This document shows positions 17,335-26,117 of a stretch of 64,000 nucleotides of DNA, one piece after another (position 1 is the stretch's first letter; each line of letters opens with the position of its first letter). The notes beneath the pieces are model-generated. The model was not told the origin of the DNA and searched no databases. It worked only from the letters and a program-made list of their open reading frames with translations. The DNA is taken from positions 6,262,001 to 6,326,000 of the forward strand of contig NZ_CP074102.1 of NCBI RefSeq assembly GCF_018310535.1, given 5' to 3'. This DNA is from Streptomyces mirabilis (lineage in GTDB: Bacteria > Actinomycetota > Actinomycetes > Streptomycetales > Streptomycetaceae). A program made the translations under genes and the position numbers.

Positions 17335-18393
17335 ATGGCGCAGGCGTACGTGACGGAGACGGGCAGCGACGGCTCGGGGCCCGAGCGTCGAGGTCCCCGG
17401 CTTCGACGCCTGCTGGACAAGCTCCGGCGCTCGCTGGGCTCCTGGCGCGGCGACCGCGGCATCTGGCGCCGCGGACTGATCCTGGCCGCGCTCGCCCTGA
17501 TCCTCGCCCTGGTGATGCTGCTGCACGCGCAGATCCCCAACAGGATCGGCAACCTCGGCAGTCTCACCGAGACGTTCCTGCCGTGGCTCGGCATCCTCAT
17601 CCCCGTCCTGCTGGTCCTCGGCCTCGTGCGGAAGTCCGCGACCGCCCTGATCGCCGTCCTGCTGCCCGGGATCGTCTGGCTGAACCTGTTCGGCGGACTG
17701 CTCACCGACCGGACCGGCGCGGGCGGCGACCTGACCGTCGCCACGCACAACGTCAACGCGGAGAACCCGGACCCTTCCGGTACCGCCCGTGACGTGGCCG
17801 CGTCCGGCGCCGACGTGGTGGCCCTGGAGGAGCTGAAGGCCACGGCGGTCCCCACCTACGAGAAGGCGCTCGCCCCGACGTACAGGTACCACTCCGTGGA
17901 GGGCACCGTCGGGCTGTGGAGCAAGTACCCGATGACCGGAACCGAGCCCGTCGACATCAAGCTCGGCTGGACGCGCGCGATGCGCGCCACGGTGACGACC
18001 CCGAACGGCCAGGTCGCGGTGTACGTCGCCCATCTGCCCTCGGTCCGGGTGAAGCTGCAGGCCGGGTTCACCGCCCGCCAGCGTGACCGGAGCGCCGACG
18101 CGCTCGGCGAGGCGATCGCCGCCGAGTCACTGCAGAAGGTCATCCTGCTCGGCGACCTCAACGGCACGATGAACGACCGCGCGCTGAACGCCGTCACCTC
18201 GCAGATGCGCTCCACCCAGGGCGCGGCGGGCAGCGGCTTCGGGTTCAGCTGGCCCGCGTCGTTCCCGATGGCCCGGATCGACCAGATCATGGTCAAGGGC
18301 ATCGAGCCGGTGACCTCGTGGACCCTGCCCGAGACCGGCAGCGACCACCTCCCGGTCGCCGCCCGCGTCAAGCTCGCGGCAACCGGATCTTAA
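17335..18393 (+). CDS. Membrane-anchored endonuclease/exonuclease/phosphatase-family protein, VanJ-like
   Basis: Encodes 352 residues: a basic cytoplasmic tail (1-46), three hydrophobic helices (about 47-122), then an EEP domain. Active-site elements seen: ATHNVNAENPD (metal Asn), VVALEELKA (metal Glu), LLGDLNGTMND (catalytic Asp-x-Asn) and the final GSDHLPV (Asp-His). Three helices put this domain outside the membrane. The layout matches VanJ of S. coelicolor, which gives teicoplanin resistance and is thought to act on an undecaprenyl-linked wall precursor. No vanRS-HAX genes are here, so a cell-wall lipid phosphatase role is inferred. Confidence 0.8.
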   Translation: MAQAYVTETGSDGSGPERRGPRLRRLLDKLRRSLGSWRGDRGIWRRGLILAALALILALVMLLHAQIPNRIGNLGSLTETFLPWLGILIPVLLVLGLVRKSATALIAVLLPGIVWLNLFGGLLTDRTGAGGDLTVATHNVNAENPDPSGTARDVAASGADVVALEELKATAVPTYEKALAPTYRYHSVEGTVGLWSKYPMTGTEPVDIKLGWTRAMRATVTTPNGQVAVYVAHLPSVRVKLQAGFTARQRDRSADALGEAIAAESLQKVILLGDLNGTMNDRALNAVTSQMRSTQGAAGSGFGFSWPASFPMARIDQIMVKGIEPVTSWTLPETGSDHLPVAARVKLAATGS

Positions 18394-18446
18394 TCTCCTG
18401 GAATACTGGGCCTGCGAGACTTTGTTCCATAGCTGAACTTACGGAG

Positions 18447-18520
18447 CCCGTGCACACCGGTGTGCACGGGCGCGTCCGTGCGCGCAGGTACCCAGGCCAC
18501 TGGGACACCGGTGTGCACGG
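18447..18520. promoter_or_regulatory. Perfect 24-bp palindrome and a second partial copy
   Basis: Bases 18447-18470 are perfectly self-complementary (half-site CCCGTGCACACC). The 16-mer ACACCGGTGTGCACGG inside it recurs at 18505-18520, 51 bp downstream. Both lie in the 191-bp gap before the MFS gene starting at 18585. The arrangement suggests paired sites for a dimeric regulator. No regulator gene is adjacent. Confidence 0.7.
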
Positions 18521-18584
18521 ACCCGGGCTCGTCCCCGCCCGTCCTCTTCTCCTTTGTGCACTCCGCTCCTTTGAAAGGCCCCTC

Positions 18585-19808
18585 ATGCCACTGGCCCTGC
18601 TCGCCCTAGCCGTGGGCGCCTTCGGCATCGGTACCACCGAGTTCGTGATGATGGGCCTGCTGCCCGACGTCGCGGACGACCTCCACATATCCATCCCCAG
18701 CGCGGGACACCTCGTCTCGGCCTACGCCCTCGGCGTGGTGATCGGCGCCCCGCTGCTCGCCGCGGCCACCGCCCGGATGTCCCGCCGCAAGGTCCTCATC
18801 GCCCTGATGGGGCTCTTCGTGGCAGGCAACGCGCTCTCCGCCTTCGCCCCCGACTACCACTGGCTGCTCGCCGCCCGCTTCGTCAGCGGTCTGCCGCACG
18901 GCGCCTTCTTCGGCGTCGGCGCCGTCGTCGCCACCAACCTCGTCGCCCCCGAGCGCAAGGCGCGCTCCGTCTCGCTGATGTTCCTCGGCCTGACCGTCGC
19001 GAACATCGCGGGCGTCCCCGTCGCCACCTTCATCGGCCAGCACTTCGGCTGGCGAGCCACCTTCCTCGGCGTGAGCGCGATCGGCCTCGCGGCGATAGCC
19101 TCGCTCGCGTTCCTCATCCCGCGTGACCACACGCACGCCCCCACGGGCGGCCTGCGCGGCGAGCTGGCCGCCCTGCGTTCGCTCCCCGTGTGGCTGGCGC
19201 TCGGTACGACGGTCGCGGGCTTCGGCGCCCTCTTCTCCGCGTACAGCTACATCACGCCGATGCTGACGGACTCCGCCGGGTACGCCGACTCCAGCGTCAC
19301 GCTGCTGCTCGCGCTGTTCGGCGTCGGAGCGACGGTCGGCAACCTCGTGGGCGGCCGCCTCGCGGACCACTCCCTGCGCGGCACTCTCTTCGGCGGACTC
19401 GTCTCGCTGGTCACGGTCCTCGCCCTGTTCCCCGTCCTGATGAGCGCCCAGTGGAGTGCGGCCGTCGCGGTCACCCTGCTCGGTACCGCCGCCTTCATCA
19501 CCGGCTCGCCCCTCCAGCTGATGGTCATGGAGAAGGCCTCCGCGGCGCCGTCCCTGGCGTCCTCCGCCAACCAGGCCGCGTTCAACCTCGCGAACGCCGG
19601 CGGTGCGTGGATCGGCGGCATCGCGCTGGCCGCGGGCTTCGGTACGACGTCGCCCGCGCTGGCGGGGGCTCTGCTCGCCGTCCTCGGCCTCGCGGTCGCC
19701 GCGACGGCGTACGCCGTGGACCGCCGCCGCGCCGAGGTCCCCGCCCCCACGCCGGGCCGCCTGGTCGCGAGCCACGTGCCCCCGCACCCGGAACACGCCC
19801 ATCACTGA
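18585..19808 (+). CDS. MFS exporter, AraJ/DHA1 group
   Basis: The 407-residue protein has 12 hydrophobic helices and begins almost at once with helix 1 (ALLALAVGAFGIGTTEFVMMGLLPDV), the signature of AraJ/YdhP-type sugar or drug exporters. The loop ATARMSRRKVLIALM stands at the motif A position, and RFVSGLPHGAFFGVGAVVA is the helix 4-5 signature. ATG 18585 has GAAAGG upstream. A palindrome pair lies in its promoter region. It resembles chloramphenicol-type exporters, but the substrate is not assignable. Confidence 0.9.
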   Translation: MPLALLALAVGAFGIGTTEFVMMGLLPDVADDLHISIPSAGHLVSAYALGVVIGAPLLAAATARMSRRKVLIALMGLFVAGNALSAFAPDYHWLLAARFVSGLPHGAFFGVGAVVATNLVAPERKARSVSLMFLGLTVANIAGVPVATFIGQHFGWRATFLGVSAIGLAAIASLAFLIPRDHTHAPTGGLRGELAALRSLPVWLALGTTVAGFGALFSAYSYITPMLTDSAGYADSSVTLLLALFGVGATVGNLVGGRLADHSLRGTLFGGLVSLVTVLALFPVLMSAQWSAAVAVTLLGTAAFITGSPLQLMVMEKASAAPSLASSANQAAFNLANAGGAWIGGIALAAGFGTTSPALAGALLAVLGLAVAATAYAVDRRRAEVPAPTPGRLVASHVPPHPEHAHH

Positions 19809-19827
19809 CGCAAGGAGCCGCGCCCAA

Positions 19828-19950
19828 GGGCGCGGGGAACTGCGCGCCCAGCCCCTACAGGCCCGCAGCCAAAGAGCTCACCCGAGGGGTCTGGGGGCAG
19901 AGCCCCCAGGTACGGGACGGTACGGGTAGGGGCGGCGGGGGCGAAAAAAC
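19828..19950. repeat. Dispersed Streptomyces intergenic repeat, copy 2
   Basis: Lies between the convergent MFS and nadE genes. Bases 19828-19855 are the inverse of 514-541 with one mismatch. The following CTGGGGGCAGAGCCCCCAG is itself a hairpin (GGGGGC pairs with GCCCCC) and matches copy 1 in direct orientation. The hairpin could end transcription of either gene. Confidence 0.75.
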
Positions 19951-19971
19951 TCACCCCCGCCCCCCACGCCG

Positions 19972-21726
19972 TCACGCGTGCTCGCGCCACCGATTGGTGA
20001 TCGGAAGCCGCCGGTCCTTCCCGAACCCCTTGGCGGAGATCTTCGTGCCCGGCGGATACTGCCGGCGCTTGTACTCCGCCGTGTCCACCATCCGCAGCGT
20101 CTTCACCACCAGCTCCCGATCGAACCCCGCCGCGACGATCCCGTCCGCCCCCTCGTCCCGGTCCACATACCGCTCGAGGATCGCGTCCAGCACGGGATAG
20201 TCGGGGAGGGAGTCCGTGTCGACCTGGTCGGGACGGAGCTCCGCGCTCGGCGGCTTGGTGATCGAGTTCTCGGGGATCGGCGGGGTCTGCCCCCGCTCGG
20301 CCGCCGACCGGTTCCGCCACTCCGCCAGCCGGAAGATCGACGTCTTGTACACGTCCTTGATGGGCCCGTACGCGCCCACGGAGTCGCCGTACAGCGTCGA
20401 ATACCCCACCGCCAGCTCGGACTTGTTCCCCGGCGCCAGCACGATGTGCCCCTCCTGGTTGGAGATGGCCATCAGCATGGTGCCCCGAAGGCGCGACTGG
20501 AGGTTCTCCTCGGCCAGTCCGGTCAGCCCCAGCGACGACATATACGCGTCGAACATCGGCTCGATCGGTACCGTCCGGAAATTCAGCCCCGTCCGCCGAG
20601 CCAGCTCCGCCGCGTCCCCCTTGGAGTGGTCGGAGGAGTACTTCGACGGCATCGAGACCCCGTACACGTTCTGCGCGCCCAGCGCGTCGCACGCGACCGC
20701 CGCGACCAGCGCCGAGTCGATGCCACCGGACAGTCCGATCAGCACGGACCGGAACCCGTTCTTCGCGACATACGCCCGCAGTCCGACGACCAGTGCCGAG
20801 TAGACCTCCTCGTCGGCGTCGAGCCGCTCCGCGTAGCCGCCGGCGAGCTCCGCCTCGTACGACGGCAACGGCTCCTGCGACAGCACCAGCCGCTCGATGC
20901 GCAGCCCGTCGTCCACCACACCCGTCACCGGCTCGGCGGCGCCCGCCGGCAGGTCCAGGTCCAGTACGACACACCCCTCCGCGAACTGCGGCGCCCGCGC
21001 GACGACCTCCCCGTCCCGGTCGACCACGATGGAGTCGCCGTCGAAGACCAGCTCGTCCTGCCCGCCGATCATGGCGAGGTAGGCGGTGGTGCAGCCGGCC
21101 TCCTGGGCCCGCTTGCGCACCAGTTCGAGGCGGGTGTCATCCTTGTCGCGCTCGTACGGCGAGGCGTTGATGGACAGCAGCAGCCCGGCCCCGGCGGACC
21201 GGGCCGCGGGCACGCGTCCGCCGTCCTGCCAGAGGTCCTCGCAGATGGCGAGGGCCACGTCGACCCCGTGCACCCGCACGACCGGCATGGTGTCGCCGGG
21301 CACGAAGTAGCGGAACTCGTCGAACACGCCGTAGTTCGGGAGGTGGTGCTTGGCGAAGGTCAGGGCCACCCGGCCCCCGTACAGCACGGCGGCGGCGTTC
21401 TGCGGGGCGCCGGCCGGCTGCCCGTACTTCGGCTGGGCGGTCTCGGACCGGTCGAGGTAGCCGACGATCACCGGCAGCTCCCCGAAGCCCTCGTCGGCCA
21501 GCCGGGCGGCCAGCCCGCGCAGCGCCGCGCGGGAGGCCTCGACGAAGGACGACCGCAGGGCCAGGTCCTCGACGGGATACCCGGTCAGCACCATCTCGGG
21601 GAACGCCACCAGATGCGCTCCCTGCTCGGCGGAGTGCCGGGTCCAACGGACGATCGCCTCGGCGTTGGTGGCGAGATCGCCGACGGTCGAGTCGATCTGA
21701 TTCAGGGCGAGGCGTAGTTGAGGCAC
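19972..21726 (-). CDS. nadE: Glutamine-dependent NAD+ synthetase
   Basis: Last step of NAD synthesis: amidates nicotinic-acid adenine dinucleotide, using ammonia released from glutamine. The 584-residue protein has an N-terminal nitrilase-type glutaminase with triad Glu (VAFPEMVLTG), Lys (FAKHHLPNYGVF) and Cys (AICEDLW). The C-terminal synthetase has the P-loop SGGIDSAL (about residue 310) and the APGNKSELAVGY segment. GTG 21726 is used because VPQLRLALNQIDST is the expected N-terminus; it has no strong ribosome site. Confidence 0.96.
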   Translation of the reverse strand: MPQLRLALNQIDSTVGDLATNAEAIVRWTRHSAEQGAHLVAFPEMVLTGYPVEDLALRSSFVEASRAALRGLAARLADEGFGELPVIVGYLDRSETAQPKYGQPAGAPQNAAAVLYGGRVALTFAKHHLPNYGVFDEFRYFVPGDTMPVVRVHGVDVALAICEDLWQDGGRVPAARSAGAGLLLSINASPYERDKDDTRLELVRKRAQEAGCTTAYLAMIGGQDELVFDGDSIVVDRDGEVVARAPQFAEGCVVLDLDLPAGAAEPVTGVVDDGLRIERLVLSQEPLPSYEAELAGGYAERLDADEEVYSALVVGLRAYVAKNGFRSVLIGLSGGIDSALVAAVACDALGAQNVYGVSMPSKYSSDHSKGDAAELARRTGLNFRTVPIEPMFDAYMSSLGLTGLAEENLQSRLRGTMLMAISNQEGHIVLAPGNKSELAVGYSTLYGDSVGAYGPIKDVYKTSIFRLAEWRNRSAAERGQTPPIPENSITKPPSAELRPDQVDTDSLPDYPVLDAILERYVDRDEGADGIVAAGFDRELVVKTLRMVDTAEYKRRQYPPGTKISAKGFGKDRRLPITNRWREHA

Positions 21727-21927
21727 GGGCCCAGTGTAATCGTCAGAGCGACACAATGGGGTGTGGGGCGCCCCACGTGGAGACGCCCGGCCCCCGGCGC
21801 GCCGGCGCGGTGAACAGCGTCAGCCGTCCCCACCGCTCCAGGCTCCTCGTCGTCATGCCCGGACCGCTTACCACCATGGGGTATCCGGCATCGCCGGCCG
21901 TACGCCCGGAAAGCCCGGAAACGCGGA

Positions 21928-21954
21928 CGCCCGCCCCTCGACGAGGGGCGGGCG
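21928..21954 (-). terminator. Terminator after the S53 peptidase gene
   Basis: Arms CGCCCGCCCCTCG and CGAGGGGCGGGCG pair perfectly around a single base, so a few inner pairs open to form the loop. It lies 24 bases after the peptidase stop. Confidence 0.75.
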
Positions 21955-21978
21955 CAGCGGAGATGCGACGGAGGACCG

Positions 21979-23928
21979 TCAGTGACCGTGGTTGGAGCGG
22001 TACGACTCGACGTAGCCCGAGGTGGGCGTGCCCACACCGGTGACGTCGTCGTAGCCGCGCACGGCCTTCAGGGAGCTGTCCTTGCCGAGGCTGCGGACGG
22101 AGGTGAGCAGACCGCCCGACGCGTCGAAGGAGTTGGCGAAGTCCACGCGCGCCACGGCGAGTTCGGAGCCCGTGGGGGTGTCCGTCACGTCGTGGTACGC
22201 CTTGGAGCCGTACTTCGCGTAGATCGACGGGTTGGCGAAACCGATCGCCTTGCCGCCGCGCGCCTCCTGGGCCAGGGCCTGGACGGCCGCGATCACCGGC
22301 GCGGCGAGCGAGGTGCCGCCGATCCGGTACTCGCTGTACTGCTGGGACCCGTCCGGGAAGGTCTGCGTCTGACCGACCTTGAAACCGGTGTTGGGGTCGG
22401 CGACCGCCGCGATGTCCGGCACGGTGCGCATGGCCGTCGTGCCGTTGGCCTTGGCGAGCGCGCCGGGCACGACACCCTTCTGGTAGAAGGGCTGCGCCAC
22501 GGTCTTGCTGGTGCCGCCGCCCGCGCCCGAGGTGAACGCGCCCGGGAATCCGGTCCAGCTCTTGCCGTCGGCCGCGAGAGCGGCCTTCTCGGTGCCCCAG
22601 CCGGTCTCGAACTGGTACTTGTCACCCTTGCCGACCGCCAGCGAGGTACCGCCGACCGCCGTCACCCACGCCGAGTTGGCCGGGGTGTCGACCTGCTTCG
22701 TGCCGGTGTTGGCGACCTCGTCACCGTTGTCACCAGAGGAGAAGTAGAAGCCGATGCCCTCGACCGCGCCGAACTGGAACGTCTGGTCGTAGGCGGCCGC
22801 GAGGTCCGGCGTCTGGTTGGCCTCGATGTCGCCCCACGAGTTGGAGACGATGTCGGCCAGGTGGTTGTCGACGATCTTGTTCAACGAGTCGAGCAGATCG
22901 TTGTCGAGGCAGGACGCGGCACCCACGTACGTGATGTTCGCGTCCGGCGCGACGGCGTGCACGGCCTCTACGTCGAGGGTCTCCTCGCCGTACCAGCCCG
23001 CCGCCCCGCACGCCTCGGTCTGCGTGTAGGTGCCGGGCAGCACCTGACGCAGCTGGCTGCTGCTGTACGCCGAGTCACCGTTCTTCTTGGCGTACGTGGC
23101 CGCGTCGAACGCGATGGTCGGCGAGGCGTACGCGTCGGTGATGGCGACGCGCACACCCTTGCCGGTGCGCTTGCCCGCGCCGTAGGCGGCGCGCAGCTGC
23201 TTGCCCGTGTAGCCCTGGATCGCGTACGGGATCTTCGTGCCGTACGCGTCCGGCAGGGTGCTCGCGATGTTCGAGCCGAAGTACGAGGAGAACGGCCCGG
23301 AGTTCTTGAACACCGCGTCCGGGGGCGGCAGCGTGTCGTCGTGCGTCGCCTTGTGCGGGGCGTTGTCCAGGCCGGTGACGGTCAGGACGGCGCCGTTGAG
23401 GGCGGCCGGCGCGGAGGCCGTCTTCGACGGCGCCCGGTAGGTCTTGTTGCCCTTGGCGTAGTTGTGGAGCTGGGTGCCGAACGCCTTCTCGGCGGCGGCC
23501 ACGTCACCGGTGACGGAGACGTAGTGCTGCGTGGTGCCGGTGACCTTCAGGCCCGCCGACTTCAGCCACGAGGTCACCGCGGCGACCTGCGCCTTGGTGG
23601 CACCGAAGCGGGCCTGCGTCTGCTTGGCGCTGAGGTACTTGCCGTACGCGGCCGAGTTCGGGTCGGACACGGCCTTGGCGTACGCGGCCAGACCGGCAGC
23701 GTTCCGGCCGGCCAGGTAGACCCGGGCGGAGACCTGGGAGTTGTCGGACGAGGCCCCCTTGTCCGCCTTCGCCGTGGCCCACGCGGGCTTGGTGCCCGTG
23801 AGGGTGTCCCGGCTGGGACCGTCCGCGGCGTTGGCCGTGGGTATACCGAGCGCCAGCGCGCCGGCGAGCAGCGGCAGTGTCGCTGCCATGCTCACCCCGG
23901 CGCGCATGGTGGCGCGATTGGATCTCAT
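21979..23928 (-). CDS. Secreted S53 (sedolisin/kumamolisin) serine-carboxyl peptidase
   Basis: The 649-residue pre-pro-enzyme has a signal peptide (1-34, cut near ANA-AD). A pro-kumamolisin activation domain follows (about 45-190), then the subtilisin-like catalytic domain. Catalytic Glu and Asp lie in GEETLDVEAVH (about 315-319). The Ser is in IGGTSLAAPVIA (about 540), with the oxyanion Asp near SNSWGD. The C-terminal Asp-rich segment (DVTDTPTGS and YDDVTGVGTP) forms the calcium site typical of S53. These enzymes work at acid pH and digest extracellular protein. ATG 23928 follows AGGGGGT. Confidence 0.94.
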   Translation of the reverse strand: MRSNRATMRAGVSMAATLPLLAGALALGIPTANAADGPSRDTLTGTKPAWATAKADKGASSDNSQVSARVYLAGRNAAGLAAYAKAVSDPNSAAYGKYLSAKQTQARFGATKAQVAAVTSWLKSAGLKVTGTTQHYVSVTGDVAAAEKAFGTQLHNYAKGNKTYRAPSKTASAPAALNGAVLTVTGLDNAPHKATHDDTLPPPDAVFKNSGPFSSYFGSNIASTLPDAYGTKIPYAIQGYTGKQLRAAYGAGKRTGKGVRVAITDAYASPTIAFDAATYAKKNGDSAYSSSQLRQVLPGTYTQTEACGAAGWYGEETLDVEAVHAVAPDANITYVGAASCLDNDLLDSLNKIVDNHLADIVSNSWGDIEANQTPDLAAAYDQTFQFGAVEGIGFYFSSGDNGDEVANTGTKQVDTPANSAWVTAVGGTSLAVGKGDKYQFETGWGTEKAALAADGKSWTGFPGAFTSGAGGGTSKTVAQPFYQKGVVPGALAKANGTTAMRTVPDIAAVADPNTGFKVGQTQTFPDGSQQYSEYRIGGTSLAAPVIAAVQALAQEARGGKAIGFANPSIYAKYGSKAYHDVTDTPTGSELAVARVDFANSFDASGGLLTSVRSLGKDSSLKAVRGYDDVTGVGTPTSGYVESYRSNHGH

Positions 23929-24263
23929 AAAACCCCCTGCGATGCGGTTCGTCGCATGTGTGGTCGTTCGTGATGTGCGAAACCGTGTGCCGGAACCGAG
24001 GGCACGCGGAATGGATCACGCTGGGGGTCACTCTGGCGATGAACCGTTCATGCCAGGGGAATGAGAAGGCCAAGGAAACACCAAGTGGCCGCGATTGAAG
24101 GGCATTTGGGACGGTATGCCGTCACCCTCACCCTGGATGTAGGGATATCCCTCGTTTTCTTGTAAAGGGGTTCCCAGCTTCTGTAAGCGTATTGCGACAT
24201 CGGCAGGTTCGTGGTTCGTCCCGGCGACGGTAAGCGCTTCGCGGCCCGGCGCGTGCGGGGGCT
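23929..24263. other. Intergenic region upstream of the S53 peptidase gene
   Basis: 335 bp without a supported gene. The peptidase promoter should lie here, but no confident -35/-10 pair is seen. Base composition is less GC-rich from 24080 to 24200 (for example CTTGTAAAGGGG and GTAAGCGTATTGCGAC), as expected for a promoter region. Confidence 0.5.
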
Positions 24264-24615
24264 TTGAAGCAGCTGGAGTTCGAAGAGCTCCACCGGCGCG
24301 GCAGGGGCGTCCACCCGGGCCCTCGCCGAGATCTTCGCCAAGGTCTTCGCCAAGGTCCTCGCCGCCTGGCCCTGGGTGCGGCTGCGTCCCGCCCCACCGT
24401 GCGGCGCGACCGCGACGATCAGGGCGATCCGGCGGATGCCGGGTCGGGTGGCCTCGGCCCGGTGCCGCCGGTCGTGCTCCGCGGACTGCCACGGCGCCGG
24501 CGGGAGGTGGTCGCCCTGCGGGCCTTCCTCGACCTCGACACCGCGACCACCGAGACCACCGCGAGGGCTCTCGGGGTCGCCCCGCGGGACCGTCACCGCC
24601 CGTCCCCCCCAGGCC
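24264..24615 (+). pseudogene. Decayed sigma-70/ECF-type sigma factor gene
   Basis: Fragments of one protein appear in alternating frames. LEFEELHRRGRGVH (24267 on) resembles the sigma region 2 start F-E-x-L-Y-x-R-x-x-x-x-V. RALAEIFAKVFAKVL (about 24316-24360) is in the next frame. PRRRREVVALRAFLDLDTAT and then ARALGVAP (about 24489-24584) return to the first frame and are a clear sigma region 4 helix-turn-helix. GTVTARPPQAL (24586-24615) is in the second frame again and supplies the expected G-T-V recognition helix. At least three frame changes mean it cannot make a normal sigma factor. A 12-bp duplication (TCTTCGCCAAGG) lies inside. Confidence 0.6.
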
Positions 24616-25257
24616 CTAGTCGCGGGCCTTCGCGCCCCGTTCCTTGAGCATGTCCGCCATCAGCTGGATCTCCGACTGCTGCGCGTCGACCATGCCCTGG
24701 GCGAGCTTCTTCTCCACGCCGACCGTGCACTTCGCGACGCAGCCCTCGGCCATGTGGATGCCGCCCTTGTGGTGGTCGGTCATCAACTGCAGGTAGAAGA
24801 CCTCCGCCTGCTTGCCGCTCAGCGTGTTCAGCTTCTTCATCTCGGTGTTGGTCGCCATGCCGGGCATCAGCGCGCCGTCCTTGCCGGACGCCATGTCGCC
24901 CATGCCCATCCACGTCATGGGCGCGTCCGCCGACACCTTCGGCAGCTCCCACAGGTCGAGCCAGCCCAGCAGCATGCCGCGCTGATTGGCCTGCGTCTGC
25001 GCGATGTCGTACGCGAGCCGCCGTACCTCCACGTTGTCCGTACGGTCGCGCACGATGTACGACATCTCGACGGCCTGCTGGTGATGGACCGCCATGTCCC
25101 GCGCGAATCCCGCGTCCGCCGAGTCGGCCGACGGCACCTTCGTCCCCGAGGACCCCGAGCCGTCGCTCTCGGCGACCGCGTACGTGATCGCCCCGGCGGC
25201 CACCAGTACCGCCGCCGTGGTCCCCGCGATCCAGCCCACCTGGCGCATCTGGCTCAC
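24616..25257 (-). CDS. DUF305 protein, membrane-anchored
   Basis: Encodes 213 residues from GTG 25257. One transmembrane helix (about 8-26) is followed by an extracytoplasmic four-helix DUF305 domain. The paired His motifs are present: FARDMAVHHQQAVEMS (about 50-65) and LMTDHHKGGIHMAEGC (about 145-160), plus two nearby Cys (EGCVAKC). DUF305 proteins are ferritin-like and often metal-associated, some linked to copper handling; no biochemical role is secure. Its start overlaps the stop of the DUF3105 gene (GTGA), so the two form a coupled operon. Confidence 0.92.
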   Translation of the reverse strand: MSQMRQVGWIAGTTAAVLVAAGAITYAVAESDGSGSSGTKVPSADSADAGFARDMAVHHQQAVEMSYIVRDRTDNVEVRRLAYDIAQTQANQRGMLLGWLDLWELPKVSADAPMTWMGMGDMASGKDGALMPGMATNTEMKKLNTLSGKQAEVFYLQLMTDHHKGGIHMAEGCVAKCTVGVEKKLAQGMVDAQQSEIQLMADMLKERGAKARD

Positions 25258-25922
25258 TGCGACAGGCCGTTGGTGCAGGCGGCGCCCGGCTCGGGCGTCT
25301 GCTTGCCCTGCACGAACTCCGAGAAGAACTTGTCGACGTTCGGGTCGCTCGCGCTCGTCACCGTGCGCTGCTTGCCCCATGCGCTCAGCATGATCGGGTC
25401 CTTCTGGTCCTCGACGGGGCTCATCAGGGTGTACGGCGTCTTCTTGACCTTCGCTTCGAGCGCCTTCACATCGGCGTCGGAGGCCTTGCTGTTGTACGTC
25501 ACCCACACCGCGCCGTGCTCCAGCGAGTGCACGGCGTTCATGTTGTTGATCGCCTTGCTGTAGACGTCGCCGTTGCAGTTCATCCACACCGGGTTGTGGT
25601 TGCCGCCGACCGGGGGCTCCATCGGGTACTTCACGGTCTTGGTGACGTGGTTGCGGGACAGCGTCCCCGACCAGGTCTCCACGCCGTCCTTGCCCGTGAC
25701 GAAGTGCCCCGAGCCGCCCTTCGAGTCGCTCGCCGAGGTGCCGCTGTCGTCGGACTGCGACTTGACCAGGACGACACCGCCGACGACGAGACCGGCGACT
25801 ATCACCGTGCTGGCCGTGATCGTGAGGATCCGGTTACGACGCTCCCGGGCACGCTCGGCCTTGCGCATCTCTTCTATGCGCGCCTTGCGCTGCGCGGAGG
25901 TGGTGTTCTTGGCGGAACCCAT
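25254..25922 (-). CDS. DUF3105 protein, membrane-anchored
   Basis: Encodes 222 residues: a basic coiled cytoplasmic tail (about 8-32, RKARIEEMRKAERARERR), one membrane helix (about 34-53), then an exported domain. DUF3105 features include YPMEPPVGGNHNPVWMNCNGDVY, HSLEHGAVWVTY and LMSPVEDQKDPIMLSAWG. The conserved His and Cys residues could bind metal. It is the first gene of a two-gene operon with DUF305, a pairing that recurs in actinobacteria as I recall it. Function unknown. Confidence 0.92.
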   Translation of the reverse strand: MGSAKNTTSAQRKARIEEMRKAERARERRNRILTITASTVIVAGLVVGGVVLVKSQSDDSGTSASDSKGGSGHFVTGKDGVETWSGTLSRNHVTKTVKYPMEPPVGGNHNPVWMNCNGDVYSKAINNMNAVHSLEHGAVWVTYNSKASDADVKALEAKVKKTPYTLMSPVEDQKDPIMLSAWGKQRTVTSASDPNVDKFFSEFVQGKQTPEPGAACTNGLSQ

Positions 25923-26079
25923 GGCGAGTCCTTATGGGGATGGGACGGTCGGGTCCGCTGATCGTAATGGGGCGAGGGTGCTCAGTACGAAGGGAGGGCA
26001 CAGAATGTCCAAAGGAGACACCCTGTGGCGCAGCTGCGCAAGGGTGGGACGCGGCCCTGTTCGGTTGCTCCGTATGGAT

Positions 26080-26102
26080 AATTTGAGCGGTAGATGCGTA
26101 TT
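26080..26102. promoter_or_regulatory. Candidate NsrR site upstream of nsrR
   Basis: An 11-1-11 arrangement: left half AATTTGAGCGG, one base, right half AGATGCGTATT. The right half closely matches the half-site AGATGCAAATT found before hmpA. The left half is weak. It ends 15 bases before the nsrR start, so it would allow autoregulation. Confidence 0.6.
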
Positions 26103-26117
26103 AACTACGCTGGCGGC

